Assembly (NCBI RefSeq): GCF_900102695.1
Contig: NZ_FMVW01000011.1
Location: 20,059-84,058, forward strand
Direction: 5' to 3'
Length of the DNA: 64,000 bases
Source: Afifella marina DSM 2698
GTDB taxonomy: Bacteria > Pseudomonadota > Alphaproteobacteria > Rhizobiales > Afifellaceae
The position numbers were made by a program, and so were the translations under genes. This document shows, piece after piece, positions 36,691 through 45,243 of this stretch (positions within the stretch are counted from its first letter, which is position 1; the number at the start of each line of letters is the position of its first letter). The notes under the pieces were generated by a model. That model was not told the DNA's origin. It searched no databases and saw nothing but the letters and a program-made list of their open reading frames with translations.

Positions 36691-36853
36691 TATTTCAGAC
36701 TTTCGTCGAAACCGTCACACCGTCCACAGCCACATATTGTGCACAGTGTGACGGCTTGCTAAACGATTGACCTCTTTGGCGTTCGAGTGTTCCGCACTCG
36801 ATCGTGTGCCGATAATAAAATAATGGCCATAAGAGGGGTACAATTAAAGAACG
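36691..36853. promoter_or_regulatory. Leader of the liv operon with stacked inverted repeats
   Basis: Between the outer-membrane gene and livH lie three inverted repeats. CCGTCACAC (36712-36720) and GTGTGACGG (36746-36754) are perfect nine-base arms around a 25-base core that contains TGTGCACA. CGAGTG-TTCCG-CACTCG (36784-36800) is a short hairpin. CTGAA-TAT-TTCAG (36686-36698) lies right after the upstream stop. A TTGACC (36767-36772) lies between them. They could be operator sites or an attenuator; no T tract follows. Confidence 0.4.
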
Positions 36854-37780
36854 ATGGAATATTTCGTTCAGCAGCTGATCAACGGCGTCACGCTCGGTTC
36901 GATCTACGGCCTTATCGCCATCGGCTATACGATGGTCTACGGCATCATCGGCATGATCAATTTCGCCCATGGCGATATTTTTATGGTGAGCGCATTTATC
37001 GCTCTCACCGTTTTCTTGATTATGCTAGCAATCGGAGTGACGGCTCTGCCGCTCATCCTGCTTGCAGTCCTCATCATCTCGATGATCTTCACCTCGGTAT
37101 GGGGATGGACGGTCGAGCGCATGGCCTACCGGCCGCTTCGCGGCTCCTTCCGCCTGGCGCCGCTCATCACGGCCATCGGCATGTCGATCACGCTGCAGAA
37201 CTTCGTGCAGCTGACGCAGGGCGCGCGCGTCAAGCCGCTGCCGCCGCAGATCACCGGCGGCATCACCCTGATGCAAGGCGATGCGGAGACCGGCAGCATC
37301 GTGGTGCAGCTCTCCTACATGCAGATCATCATCATCGTCACGACCGTCGTTCTGATGGCAGGCTTCTCGATGCTGATCTCCAAGACCTCGCTCGGACGCG
37401 CTCAGCGGGCCTGCGAGCAGGATGCCAAGATGGCGTCGCTGCTCGGCGTCAACGTTGACCGGACGATCTCTTTGACCTTCGTCATGGGCGCCGCCCTTGC
37501 GGCCGTCGCGGGCGTCATGTTCCTGCTCTACTACGGCGTGATCGACTTCTACATCGGCTTCATCGCCGGCGTGAAAGCCTTCACAGCGGCCGTTCTGGGC
37601 GGCATCGGCTCTCTGCCCGGCGCCATGCTCGGAGGCCTCGCCATCGGTCTCATCGAGACCTTCTGGTCGGGGTACTTCTCAGTCGAGTACAAAGACGTGG
37701 CGGCGTTCTCGATCCTGGCGATCACGCTCATCTTCCTGCCCTCCGGGCTCCTCGGCAAACCGGAAGTCGAGAAAGTCTGA
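36854..37780 (+). CDS. livH: Branched-chain amino acid ABC transporter permease LivH
   Basis: Inner-membrane permease of 308 residues with about eight spans. The N-terminal QQLINGVTLGSIYGLIAIGYTMVYGIIGMINFAHGD and the C-terminal EAA-like segment GGIGSLPGAMLGGLAIGLIE are typical of LivH. First gene of livH-livM-livG-livF; its stop lies one base before the livM start. Confidence 0.96.
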   Translation: MEYFVQQLINGVTLGSIYGLIAIGYTMVYGIIGMINFAHGDIFMVSAFIALTVFLIMLAIGVTALPLILLAVLIISMIFTSVWGWTVERMAYRPLRGSFRLAPLITAIGMSITLQNFVQLTQGARVKPLPPQITGGITLMQGDAETGSIVVQLSYMQIIIIVTTVVLMAGFSMLISKTSLGRAQRACEQDAKMASLLGVNVDRTISLTFVMGAALAAVAGVMFLLYYGVIDFYIGFIAGVKAFTAAVLGGIGSLPGAMLGGLAIGLIETFWSGYFSVEYKDVAAFSILAITLIFLPSGLLGKPEVEKV

Positions 37781-37781
37781 C

Positions 37782-39233
37782 ATGTCCAACATAAACCAGG
37801 CAGGCAGCGCCGACGAACAGCAGGCGCCAGGCGCCTTGGTGGAGTGGGAACAGCGCGTCGCCGGCTATGCCGGTGAGCCCCCCTTCGTCGAAGAACCGCA
37901 GCGTCTTTCCGCAATCGCCGCTGCCCTGAAGGATGCCGCCATCGCCGCCGCGATCGCAGCAGCTCTCTTCCTCTTTTTCATCGGCTTCCGCACCGACATC
38001 GCGATCGGTGGACTGGACCTGACCACCCGCTGGCAAGCCTTTGGCACCGCCATCGTCGTCGTCTTCGTCGGTCGCCTCCTGTTTCGCATCCTGCTATGGC
38101 GGCCGGCCACCAAGGCCGGAACGAGGCCGCTTCTTCTGCGTGCCTTCGGCTCCGGCGAAGGCACGCCCTTATCTGAGCATTTCGCCCGCCATTCGAAGTC
38201 GGTCGGCGTCGTGGCGCTGGTGGCGGCGGTCCTCTACCCGGTCATCATCCTCGCGCTCTTCCCGATGAAGGATAAGCAATTCATCGATCTGGGCGTGCTC
38301 GTTCTCACCTACATCATGCTCGGCTGGGGGCTGAACATCGTGGTGGGCCTCGCCGGCCTCCTCGATCTCGGTTACGTCGCCTTCTACGCGGTGGGCGCCT
38401 ATTCCTTCGCTCTCTTCGCCCAGTTCTTTGAGGTCGGCTTCTGGTTCGCCCTGCCGATCGCGGGCATCCTGGCGGCCTGCTGGGGCCTCATTCTCGGCTT
38501 CCCGGTGCTGCGGCTCAGAGGCGATTATCTCGCCATCGTCACACTCGCTTTCGGTGAGATCATCCGCGTCGTGCTGTTGAACTGGTACACCTTCACCGGC
38601 GGGCCGAATGGCATTTCCGGCATTCCCGATCCGACATTCTTCGGCCTGGAATTCGCCCGCGGCGACGACAACCTGCCCGGCCTTCTCGGGATCGGCTACG
38701 ATTCCGCCTACAAGCAGGCCTACTTCTTCTACATCATTCTGGCGCTTGCCATGATCACCAACCTGGTGACGCTCAGGCTTCGCAAACTCCCGCTGGGGCG
38801 TGCCTGGGAAGCGTTGCGCGAAGATGAGATCGCCTGCCGCTCGCTCGGCATCAACACCACCAATACGAAGCTGACGGCCTTCGCCATCGGCGCCATGTTC
38901 GGTGGCTTCGCCGGCGCCTTCTTCGCCACGCGTCAGGGCTTCATCTCGCCGGAAAGCTTCACCTTCATGGAATCGGCACTGATCCTCGCGATCGTCGTGC
39001 TGGGCGGCCTCGGTTCGCAGATGGGCGTCGTCATCGCCTCCATCGTCATGATCGGCGGCTTCGAGCTCTTCCGTGACTTCGCAGAATACCGCATGCTGAT
39101 CTTCGGTCTTCTGATGGTGATCATCATGGTCTGGCGTCCCCGCGGCCTCATCGCCACGCGCGAGCCATCCGCCATTTTGAAGGAACGTCAGACGATCAGC
39201 GCCGATATGGTCGCTCAAGGTGAGGGCCACTGA
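37782..39233 (+). CDS. livM: Branched-chain amino acid ABC transporter permease LivM
   Basis: Second permease, 483 residues. Residues up to about 130 form an N-terminal extension with two extra helices, common in Hyphomicrobiales; the LivM core starts around YPVIILALFPMKDKQFID and includes LNIVVGLAGLLDLGYVAFYAVGAY and the GGLGSQMGVVIAS loop. It overlaps livG by one base (TGATG). Confidence 0.95.
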   Translation: MSNINQAGSADEQQAPGALVEWEQRVAGYAGEPPFVEEPQRLSAIAAALKDAAIAAAIAAALFLFFIGFRTDIAIGGLDLTTRWQAFGTAIVVVFVGRLLFRILLWRPATKAGTRPLLLRAFGSGEGTPLSEHFARHSKSVGVVALVAAVLYPVIILALFPMKDKQFIDLGVLVLTYIMLGWGLNIVVGLAGLLDLGYVAFYAVGAYSFALFAQFFEVGFWFALPIAGILAACWGLILGFPVLRLRGDYLAIVTLAFGEIIRVVLLNWYTFTGGPNGISGIPDPTFFGLEFARGDDNLPGLLGIGYDSAYKQAYFFYIILALAMITNLVTLRLRKLPLGRAWEALREDEIACRSLGINTTNTKLTAFAIGAMFGGFAGAFFATRQGFISPESFTFMESALILAIVVLGGLGSQMGVVIASIVMIGGFELFRDFAEYRMLIFGLLMVIIMVWRPRGLIATREPSAILKERQTISADMVAQGEGH

Positions 39234-40264
39234 TGTCTGCAAGCATCAAAGACAATGTCAGCGAGCCGGGACGCTGGGACGAAAGCCCGGTCCTCACGGT
39301 CGAAAACCTGACCATGCGTTTCGGCGGCCTGGTGGCCGTCGACGATCTCTCCTTCAATGTCGGTCGGGGAGATATCACCGCCCTCATCGGACCGAACGGT
39401 GCCGGCAAGACCACGGTCTTCAACTGCGTCACCGGCTTTTACAAGCCGACCGAAGGGCGCATCATCATGCGCCACGGCAGCGCCATCTCCGACGCGGAGG
39501 TCCGCAAGCTGACGGAGAGCGGCGAGCAATCGATGAGCACCGCCGAGGGAGCGATCTTCCTGCTGGAGCGGATGCCCGATTTCTGCATCTCACGGGATGC
39601 AAAGGTCGCCCGCACCTTCCAGAACATCCGCCTCTTCGGGGGCATGACGGTTCTGGAAAATCTTCTCGTCGCCCAGCACAACGCGCTGATGGCCGCGTCG
39701 GGATTCACCATCGGCGGGATCTTCAACCTGCCGGGGTTCCGCAAGGCAAGGCAGAAGTCGATCGACAAGGCCGTCTATTGGCTGGAGCACATTCGTCTCA
39801 AGGAGCGGGCCGACGAGCCTGCGGCCGCCCTGCCCTATGGCGACCAGCGCCGGCTCGAGATCGCCCGTGCGATGTGCACCGACCCGCAGCTTCTCTGCCT
39901 CGACGAACCGGCCGCGGGACTGAACCCGCGTGAATCGAGTGAGCTCAACGAACTTCTTCAGTTCATTCGCTCGGAAGCCGGCACGTCGGTTCTCCTCATC
40001 GAACACGATATGGGCGTGGTGATGGAGATCTCCGACCATGTCGTCGTGCTCGATTACGGCGAGAAGATTTCCGACGGCTCGGCCGATTACGTCAGGAACG
40101 ATCCCTCGGTGATCGCCGCCTATCTCGGCGTCGAGGACGAGGAGGTCGCAGAGGCTGAAGCCGAAGCGGCAGCCGCCGCGGCAGCCGCCGCGGCAGCCGC
40201 TTCGGCGGCCGGCCAGACGATGTCTGGCGGCGAGCCCGCAGGCGAGCAGGAGACGAAGCCATGA
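39233..40264 (+). CDS. livG: Branched-chain amino acid ABC transporter ATPase LivG
   Basis: A 343-residue ATPase. Walker A is GPNGAGKTT, the Q-loop segment ARTFQNIRLFGGM, signature LPYGDQRRLEIARAM, Walker B LLCLDEPAAGLNP. An insert of about 40 residues precedes the Q-loop, and the C-terminus has a ~45-residue low-complexity tail rich in Glu then Ala. The usual LivG is about 255-290 residues. The GCAGCCGCC-type codon repeat lies at about 40168-40205. It overlaps livF by four bases (ATGA). Confidence 0.95.
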   Translation: MSASIKDNVSEPGRWDESPVLTVENLTMRFGGLVAVDDLSFNVGRGDITALIGPNGAGKTTVFNCVTGFYKPTEGRIIMRHGSAISDAEVRKLTESGEQSMSTAEGAIFLLERMPDFCISRDAKVARTFQNIRLFGGMTVLENLLVAQHNALMAASGFTIGGIFNLPGFRKARQKSIDKAVYWLEHIRLKERADEPAAALPYGDQRRLEIARAMCTDPQLLCLDEPAAGLNPRESSELNELLQFIRSEAGTSVLLIEHDMGVVMEISDHVVVLDYGEKISDGSADYVRNDPSVIAAYLGVEDEEVAEAEAEAAAAAAAAAAAASAAGQTMSGGEPAGEQETKP

Positions 40265-41004
40265 CGGCCCAAAATCCGCTTCTCGCCGTTGAAGGCGTCG
40301 AGACCTATTACGGCAACATCATCGCCTTACGCGGCGTCGATATCGCGGTTTTCGAAGGCGAGATCGTCACGCTGATCGGTGCCAACGGCGCCGGCAAGTC
40401 CACCTTGATGATGACGATCTGCGGCAACCCGCAGGCTCGCAAGGGGCGCATCGTCTATGATGGCGAGGACATCACCCACCTGCCGACGCATGACATCATG
40501 CAGCGCTCCATCGCACAATCTCCGGAAGGTCGTCGCATCTTCCCGCGCATGACGGTGATGGAAAATCTGCAGATGGGCGCTCTCGTCACCGACGGTGCGA
40601 GCTTCGATGCCGATCTTCAGCGGGTGTTCGATCTTTTCCCGCGCCTAAAAGAGCGTCAGCATCAGCGCGGGGGAACGCTGTCCGGTGGCGAACAGCAGAT
40701 GCTCGCGATCGGCCGCGCCTTGATGAGCCGGCCTCGCCTGCTGCTTCTCGACGAACCCTCCCTCGGCCTCGCGCCGATGGTGGTCAAACAGATCTTCGAA
40801 GTCATCAAAGATCTGAACCGAGAAGAGGGCCTGACCGTGTTCCTCGTCGAGCAGAACGCGTTTCACGCGCTCCGCCTCGCCCATCGCGGCTATGTCATGG
40901 TCAACGGACAGATCACGATGTCGGGCACGGGGGCAGAGCTTCTGGCACGGCCTGAAGTTCGTGCGGCCTATCTCGAGGGCGGCAGAAAAGAGGCGGCCGA
41001 ATGA
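40261..41004 (+). CDS. livF: Branched-chain amino acid ABC transporter ATPase LivF
   Basis: A 247-residue ATPase with Walker A GANGAGKST, Q-loop SPEGRRIFPRMTV, signature LSGGEQQMLAIGRALM and Walker B LLLLDEPSLGLAP. With LivG it forms the ATPase pair of the importer. Its stop overlaps the ATG of the DUF6867 gene as ATGA. Confidence 0.96.
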   Translation: MTAQNPLLAVEGVETYYGNIIALRGVDIAVFEGEIVTLIGANGAGKSTLMMTICGNPQARKGRIVYDGEDITHLPTHDIMQRSIAQSPEGRRIFPRMTVMENLQMGALVTDGASFDADLQRVFDLFPRLKERQHQRGGTLSGGEQQMLAIGRALMSRPRLLLLDEPSLGLAPMVVKQIFEVIKDLNREEGLTVFLVEQNAFHALRLAHRGYVMVNGQITMSGTGAELLARPEVRAAYLEGGRKEAAE

Positions 41005-41366
41005 ACCTGATCTGGGAAGTTTCGCTTACGGAATTTGCGCTCGTCACGCTCGTGCTCGGCGGGCTTGCGGCCTGGATGACGGGGCGCGCCGTCGCGCTCA
41101 CCTGGGGCTCCTGGCAGCGTCTCGCCATCTACATTGCGCTTCTGTCTCTGGCAGTACGCTTCATCCATTACAGCCTGTTCGGCGGCACGTTTCTCTTGCC
41201 GCCCGCAGGCTTTGCGACGGCTCTTCACTATTATGTCGTCGACTTCATCGCATTGATGCTGATTGCAGCCGCGGCCCGGCAGATGAATCGCTCGCACCAG
41301 ATGAGCGAGCAGTATAGTTTCCTTTACGACCGTTCAGGGCCTTTTGGCTGGAGACGCAAGGTCTAG
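41001..41366 (+). CDS. DUF6867 membrane protein of the liv operon
   Basis: A 121-residue protein with three likely transmembrane helices (TEFALVTLVLGGLAAWMTG, LAIYIALLSLAVRFIHY, YYVVDFIALMLIAAAARQM) and a soluble C-terminal tail SFLYDRSGPFGWRRK. This gene is found after livF in many Hyphomicrobiales, from knowledge of the group. Its role in transport is unknown. Four-base overlap with livF indicates the same operon. Confidence 0.88.
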   Translation: MNLIWEVSLTEFALVTLVLGGLAAWMTGRAVALTWGSWQRLAIYIALLSLAVRFIHYSLFGGTFLLPPAGFATALHYYVVDFIALMLIAAAARQMNRSHQMSEQYSFLYDRSGPFGWRRKV

Positions 41367-41511
41367 GCCTGGAGCCGGATGCCGGCAAAAGCCGTACCAT
41401 CGGGAAGGAAAATGGGCTTAGATCGAGACAATTGAGGCTCGCCTCAATCACCCGCACGCGCACCGCGGGTCTTTTAGATCATGGTGCCATCTAAGAAAGA
41501 GGGAGAATCCA

Positions 41512-42651
41512 TTGAAAAAAGCATTGTTGGCAGGCGTCGCTTTGAGCTTCGCAATGACGGGTGCGGCATGGGCCGACATCACGATCGCCACGGTCGGGCC
41601 GATGACCGGCCAGTACGCCTCTTTCGGCGAGCAGATGAAGGCTGGCGCCCAGCAGGCGGTGGAAGATATCAACGAGAAGGGCGGCGTCCTCGGCGAGAAA
41701 CTCGTTCTTGAAATCGGCGACGACGCCTGCGACCCGAAGCAGGCTGTGGCTGTCGCCAACCAGATGGCCGGCAAGGGCGTCGTCTTCGTCGCGGGCCATT
41801 TCTGCTCGGGCTCGTCGATCCCGGCGTCCGCAGTCTACGCGGAAGAAGGCATCGTCCAGATCTCGCCGGCTTCGACCAATCCGACGTTCACCGACGAGCG
41901 CCCGAACCCGGACGGCGGCACCTACCGTGTCTGCGGCCGTGACGACCAGCAGGGCAAGGTCGCCGGCGAATTCATCGCCGAGCACTACCCGGACAAGAAG
42001 GTCGCCGTCATCCACGACAAGACGGCCTACGGCAAGGGCCTCGCCGACGAGACCAAGGCGGCGATGGAAGCGGCCGGCAAGAAGGCCGACATGTACGAAG
42101 CCTACACGGCCGGTGAAAAGGACTACACCGCCCTCGTTTCCAAGCTGAAGCAGGAAGGCATCGGCGTCCTCTATGTCGGCGGCTATCACACCGAAGCCGG
42201 CCTGATGGCACGCCAGATGAAGGATCAGGGCATGGATGTGCAGCTGATCTCGGGCGACGCTCTCGTCACCGACGAATACTGGGCCATCACCGGCGATGCC
42301 GGCGAAGGCACGATGATGACCTTCTCGCCGGACCCGCGGAAGAGCGAAACGGCCGCCCCGATCGTGAAGAAGCTGGAAGATGCCGGCAAGCCGACCGAAG
42401 GCTACGTCCTCTACACTTACGCCGCGATTCAGGCCTGGGCTCAGGCCACGGAAACAGCCGGCGCGCCCGATTACGACGAAGTCAACGAAGCTTTGAACAA
42501 CGGCACCTTCGACACGGTGCTGGGTGAACTCTCCTTCGACGACAAGGGCGACGTGTCGCTGCCCGGCTACGTCTTCTACGAATGGCACGACGGCAGCTAC
42601 GATTATCTCAACGCTGGCGACGAAAAAGCCACCGAAGAGAAGAAATCGTAA
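41512..42651 (+). CDS. livK: Branched-chain amino acid ABC transporter substrate-binding protein
   Basis: A 379-residue periplasmic binding protein with a signal peptide (KKALLAGVALSFAMTGAAWA). The Peripla_BP_6 fold is clear: IATVGPMTGQYASFGEQMKAGAQQAVEDIN, VVFVAGHFCSGSSIPASAVY, IQISPASTNPTFTDE and KKVAVIHDKTAYGKGLAD. It delivers Leu/Ile/Val or related amino acids to LivHM; specificity is not fixed. The start TTG at 41512 follows GGGAGAATCC. It is separated from the permease operon by 145 bases and ends in a terminator. Confidence 0.94.
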   Translation: MKKALLAGVALSFAMTGAAWADITIATVGPMTGQYASFGEQMKAGAQQAVEDINEKGGVLGEKLVLEIGDDACDPKQAVAVANQMAGKGVVFVAGHFCSGSSIPASAVYAEEGIVQISPASTNPTFTDERPNPDGGTYRVCGRDDQQGKVAGEFIAEHYPDKKVAVIHDKTAYGKGLADETKAAMEAAGKKADMYEAYTAGEKDYTALVSKLKQEGIGVLYVGGYHTEAGLMARQMKDQGMDVQLISGDALVTDEYWAITGDAGEGTMMTFSPDPRKSETAAPIVKKLEDAGKPTEGYVLYTYAAIQAWAQATETAGAPDYDEVNEALNNGTFDTVLGELSFDDKGDVSLPGYVFYEWHDGSYDYLNAGDEKATEEKKS

Positions 42652-42677
42652 GCGCGTTAACCCGCTTTTTCGATCGG

Positions 42678-42710
42678 CCCCGGCGGCAACTCCGCCGGGG
42701 CTTTTCTTTT
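42678..42710 (+). terminator. Rho-independent terminator after livK
   Basis: CCCCGGCGG-CAACT-CCGCCGGGG is a perfect nine-pair stem with a five-base loop, followed by CTTTTCTTTT. A weaker hairpin (AAGCG...CGCTT followed by TTTT) directly precedes it after the stop codon. Confidence 0.93.
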
Positions 42711-42735
42711 GCCTGCCGCTGCGTTTTGATCCGGC

Positions 42736-43791
42736 ATGAATCGTTATCCGGTACCCTTTTCTGGAATGCCCGCAGGTCTGCGCGTTGGCCACGCTTCAGA
42801 TGAAACTCTGAAATCGGGCGTCACCGTCCTCCTGCCGGATGAACCCGCGGTGATAAGCGCGCATATCGGCGGCGGCGCGCCTGGAACGCGCGAGCTCGGC
42901 CTTGCAGAGCCGGAAGCGAGCGTCGCAAAAGTCGACGCGATCGTCCTGTCGGGCGGCTCCGCCTTCGGGCTTGCGGCGGCCGACGGCGCCATGTCCTTTC
43001 TCGCGGAAAACGGTCGCGGCTTCGAGGTGGCGGGGCTTCGCGTGCCGATCGTTCCGACGGCCATTTTGTTCGATCTCGTCAACGGCGGGAACAAGAGCTT
43101 TCTTCCCGCAAACGGACGAGCCGCCGCCGCCAATCCCTACCCCGAATTGGCCTATCGCGCCTGCGCCTCCGCCCTGGAAACGACGCCAGGGGGAGCGGTG
43201 GAGGTGGGGACTCTCGGAGCCGGCACGGGTGCGACGACCGCCAACCTCAAAGGTGGATTTGGCCATGCCGGCGAGCGACTCCCCTCGGGAGCCACCATCG
43301 CCGCCTTCGTCGCGGTCAATGCCGTGGGTGCCGTGACTTTCGGCGACGGCCCTCATTTCCGTGCAGCCCCTTTCGAGGTCGACCACGAATTCGGCGGTCT
43401 CGGTCTTCCCGCCACGGCCAGTCCGGAGACGGCCGCGCGCATCACGAAATTCGATCCGGCACCCGGCGCCAATACGACGATTGCCGTCATTGCGACCGAT
43501 CAGCCGTTGACGAAGGCTGAGGGGAAGCGCCTTGCTATCGTCGCACATGACGGGTTTGCTCTGTCGATCTATCCGGCTCACACACCCTTCGACGGCGACA
43601 CGGTCTTCGCATTGTCCACAGGCAAAGCTGAAACAGGTCCGAACATGGAGCCCCTTTCCATGATGCTGGAGCTCTGCGCAGCTGCCCCGGCGGTTCTGGC
43701 ACGGGCCGTTGCTCGCGCCGTCTATTGGGCGACAGATACGCAAAGCGATCGTCTCCCGACCTGGAAAGGGCGTTTTGGCGATACGGCTTGA
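42736..43791 (+). CDS. P1-family peptidase (DmpA/NylC-like autoprocessing hydrolase)
   Basis: A 351-residue Ntn-type hydrolase homologue of the P1/DmpA-NylC family. The conserved HIGGGAPGTRELG, VDAIVLSGGSAFGLAAADG and GLGAGTGATTANLKGG segments are present. The predicted self-cleavage site is Asn246-Thr247 in GANTTIAVIATD, as in the nylon hydrolase NylC, with Thr247 as new nucleophile. Family members hydrolyse amides or D-/beta-aminopeptides; the natural substrate here is unknown. It lies just after the livK terminator. Confidence 0.88.
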   Translation: MNRYPVPFSGMPAGLRVGHASDETLKSGVTVLLPDEPAVISAHIGGGAPGTRELGLAEPEASVAKVDAIVLSGGSAFGLAAADGAMSFLAENGRGFEVAGLRVPIVPTAILFDLVNGGNKSFLPANGRAAAANPYPELAYRACASALETTPGGAVEVGTLGAGTGATTANLKGGFGHAGERLPSGATIAAFVAVNAVGAVTFGDGPHFRAAPFEVDHEFGGLGLPATASPETAARITKFDPAPGANTTIAVIATDQPLTKAEGKRLAIVAHDGFALSIYPAHTPFDGDTVFALSTGKAETGPNMEPLSMMLELCAAAPAVLARAVARAVYWATDTQSDRLPTWKGRFGDTA

Positions 43792-43840
43792 GCGGCCGGA
43801 GACCTGAAAATTAGCTTCCGCGGCGGGAGGAGAAAGTAAC

Positions 43841-44326
43841 GTGCAGAGGCCCCAGGAGATTGAACTTGACCCAGGCGAGATCCGCATTCTGCGGATCATG
43901 CAGCGCGACGCGTCCCTGTCGGTGGCAGATATCGCGCGCGAAGCGGGGATGAGCCAGACGCCGGCCTGGCGGCGCATCAAGCGACTGAAAGAGGAAGGCA
44001 TCATCCGCGCCGTGGTGGCGCTGGTCGAACGCAACGCGGTCGGGCTCGATTTCGTCGCTTACGCCTTCGTCAAGCTCGGCGTGCCGAGCCGGCAGAATAT
44101 GGAGAAATTCGACAAGCTGGTGAATTCCTGGCCGGAAGTGCTCGTCTGCGAGCGAGTGACGGGCGCGGTCGACTATCTCCTCAAGATCGTCACCAACGAC
44201 ATCCACACCTATGACTGGTTCCTGCGCTCCAAGCTCCTCGACAACGAACTCGTCACGGATGTCCAGTCGCGCATCGTCGTCGCCACGGTGAAAGACACCC
44301 CGTCCCTGCCGATCAGGGAGGCGTGA
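43841..44326 (+). CDS. Lrp/AsnC-family transcriptional regulator
   Basis: A 161-residue regulator with an AsnC-type HTH (ILRIMQRDASLSVADIAREAGMSQTPAWRRIKRLKEEGIIR) at about 15-60 and a RAM ligand domain (VKLGVPSRQNMEKFDKLVNSWPEVLVCERVTGAVDYLLKIV). Senses amino acids in most relatives. It lies 50 bases after the P1 peptidase gene; control of the nearby liv genes is possible but not shown. Convergent with the HAD gene after about 70 bases. Confidence 0.93.
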   Translation: MQRPQEIELDPGEIRILRIMQRDASLSVADIAREAGMSQTPAWRRIKRLKEEGIIRAVVALVERNAVGLDFVAYAFVKLGVPSRQNMEKFDKLVNSWPEVLVCERVTGAVDYLLKIVTNDIHTYDWFLRSKLLDNELVTDVQSRIVVATVKDTPSLPIREA

Positions 44327-44394
44327 TTCTCGTCGGGAGGTGCGGCTCGGCAATGAGAGCCGCGTTTCTTCTGAGAAGCCGACAACCGAGGCGT

Positions 44395-45015
44395 TCAGAC
44401 CTCCGCCCCACAGCCGCATTCTTCCCCGAGGAGGCGGACGAGGCTCTTGCCAGGCGACCACTCGATTGCCATCCAGCCGGCTTCACGCGCCGCTTCGACA
44501 TTTGCGCGCATATCATCGACGAGAACGGTGTTGCGAGCGACCGATCCGCTCTGCTTCAGAGCGCCGTCGAAAAAGGCACGGTCGGGCTTTCTGACACCAA
44601 GAGCGGCCGAATAGACGATCCCATCCACATGTTCGCCAAGGCGAAGGCGCTCCATCAGGTAGCGCGCCCGCATATGCTCCTGGTTTGTCGCAAGAAACAC
44701 GCTCATGCCGTGACGACGCAGATTGTCCGCCTCCGACAAGAGCGCCTCGTCCAGCAGACTGTCATGCGCAAACCAGTAATCGACGAAGTCTTGCGGTGCT
44801 AGCCACGGCGCCACGGGCGGCAGACACCTCTCCAGCACGTCAAGAAGCTGTTTCTTGCCGACGATGACATCGGCCCAGTGAGGCTCGAAAAAGCAGGTCT
44901 CCAGGATATCAGACGTCACACCGAGATCGCGTTCAACGTTCTCGACCCAGGAACCGCCCTTCGTATTTCCGTGGACCAGAACACCATCGACGTCGAGCAT
45001 GAGACACGGCTTCAC
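44395..45015 (-). CDS. HAD-family hydrolase
   Basis: A 206-residue HAD-superfamily phosphatase-like protein. The nucleophile motif is LMLDVDGVLV, motif II FLATNQ, motif III Lys in VRKPDRAFF, and motif IV VLVDDMRANVEA. The cap is small and helical (class IA type). Substrate unknown. It is divergent from purB, separated by 228 bases in which no clear promoter element is seen. Confidence 0.9.
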   Translation of the reverse strand: MKPCLMLDVDGVLVHGNTKGGSWVENVERDLGVTSDILETCFFEPHWADVIVGKKQLLDVLERCLPPVAPWLAPQDFVDYWFAHDSLLDEALLSEADNLRRHGMSVFLATNQEHMRARYLMERLRLGEHVDGIVYSAALGVRKPDRAFFDGALKQSGSVARNTVLVDDMRANVEAAREAGWMAIEWSPGKSLVRLLGEECGCGAEV

Positions 45016-45243
45016 ACTTGTTCTCCTTCACGCAGCCGCTCCGCTGCCACACTTTCGCGTCTACCATCTCATGCCGCTCCCGCAAGAATCGCAGCTTTCA
45101 TTTCCCGTGCAGGCGCATCGTCGCAGGTCATCCGCCCGCCTTCATCGCTGTTGCAAGGTCGCGAGCGCCACCAAGTCATCACCCTCCCGTTGCCCCCGCT
45201 CCCTAGCGCCATTAAACGGAAGGGCAACTGGAGGAGCTTTCCT

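Noticed and set aside
38169..39242. Acidic minus-strand frame of 357 codons opposite livM.
   Set aside because: It is antisense to a well-formed permease and has a Glu/Asp/His-rich composition typical of shadow frames.
40165..40205. GCC-type repeat considered as a microsatellite or CRISPR-like repeat.
   Set aside because: It is in frame, encodes the Ala tail of LivG and has no spacers; it is listed as a coding repeat only. No CRISPR array was found anywhere in the window.
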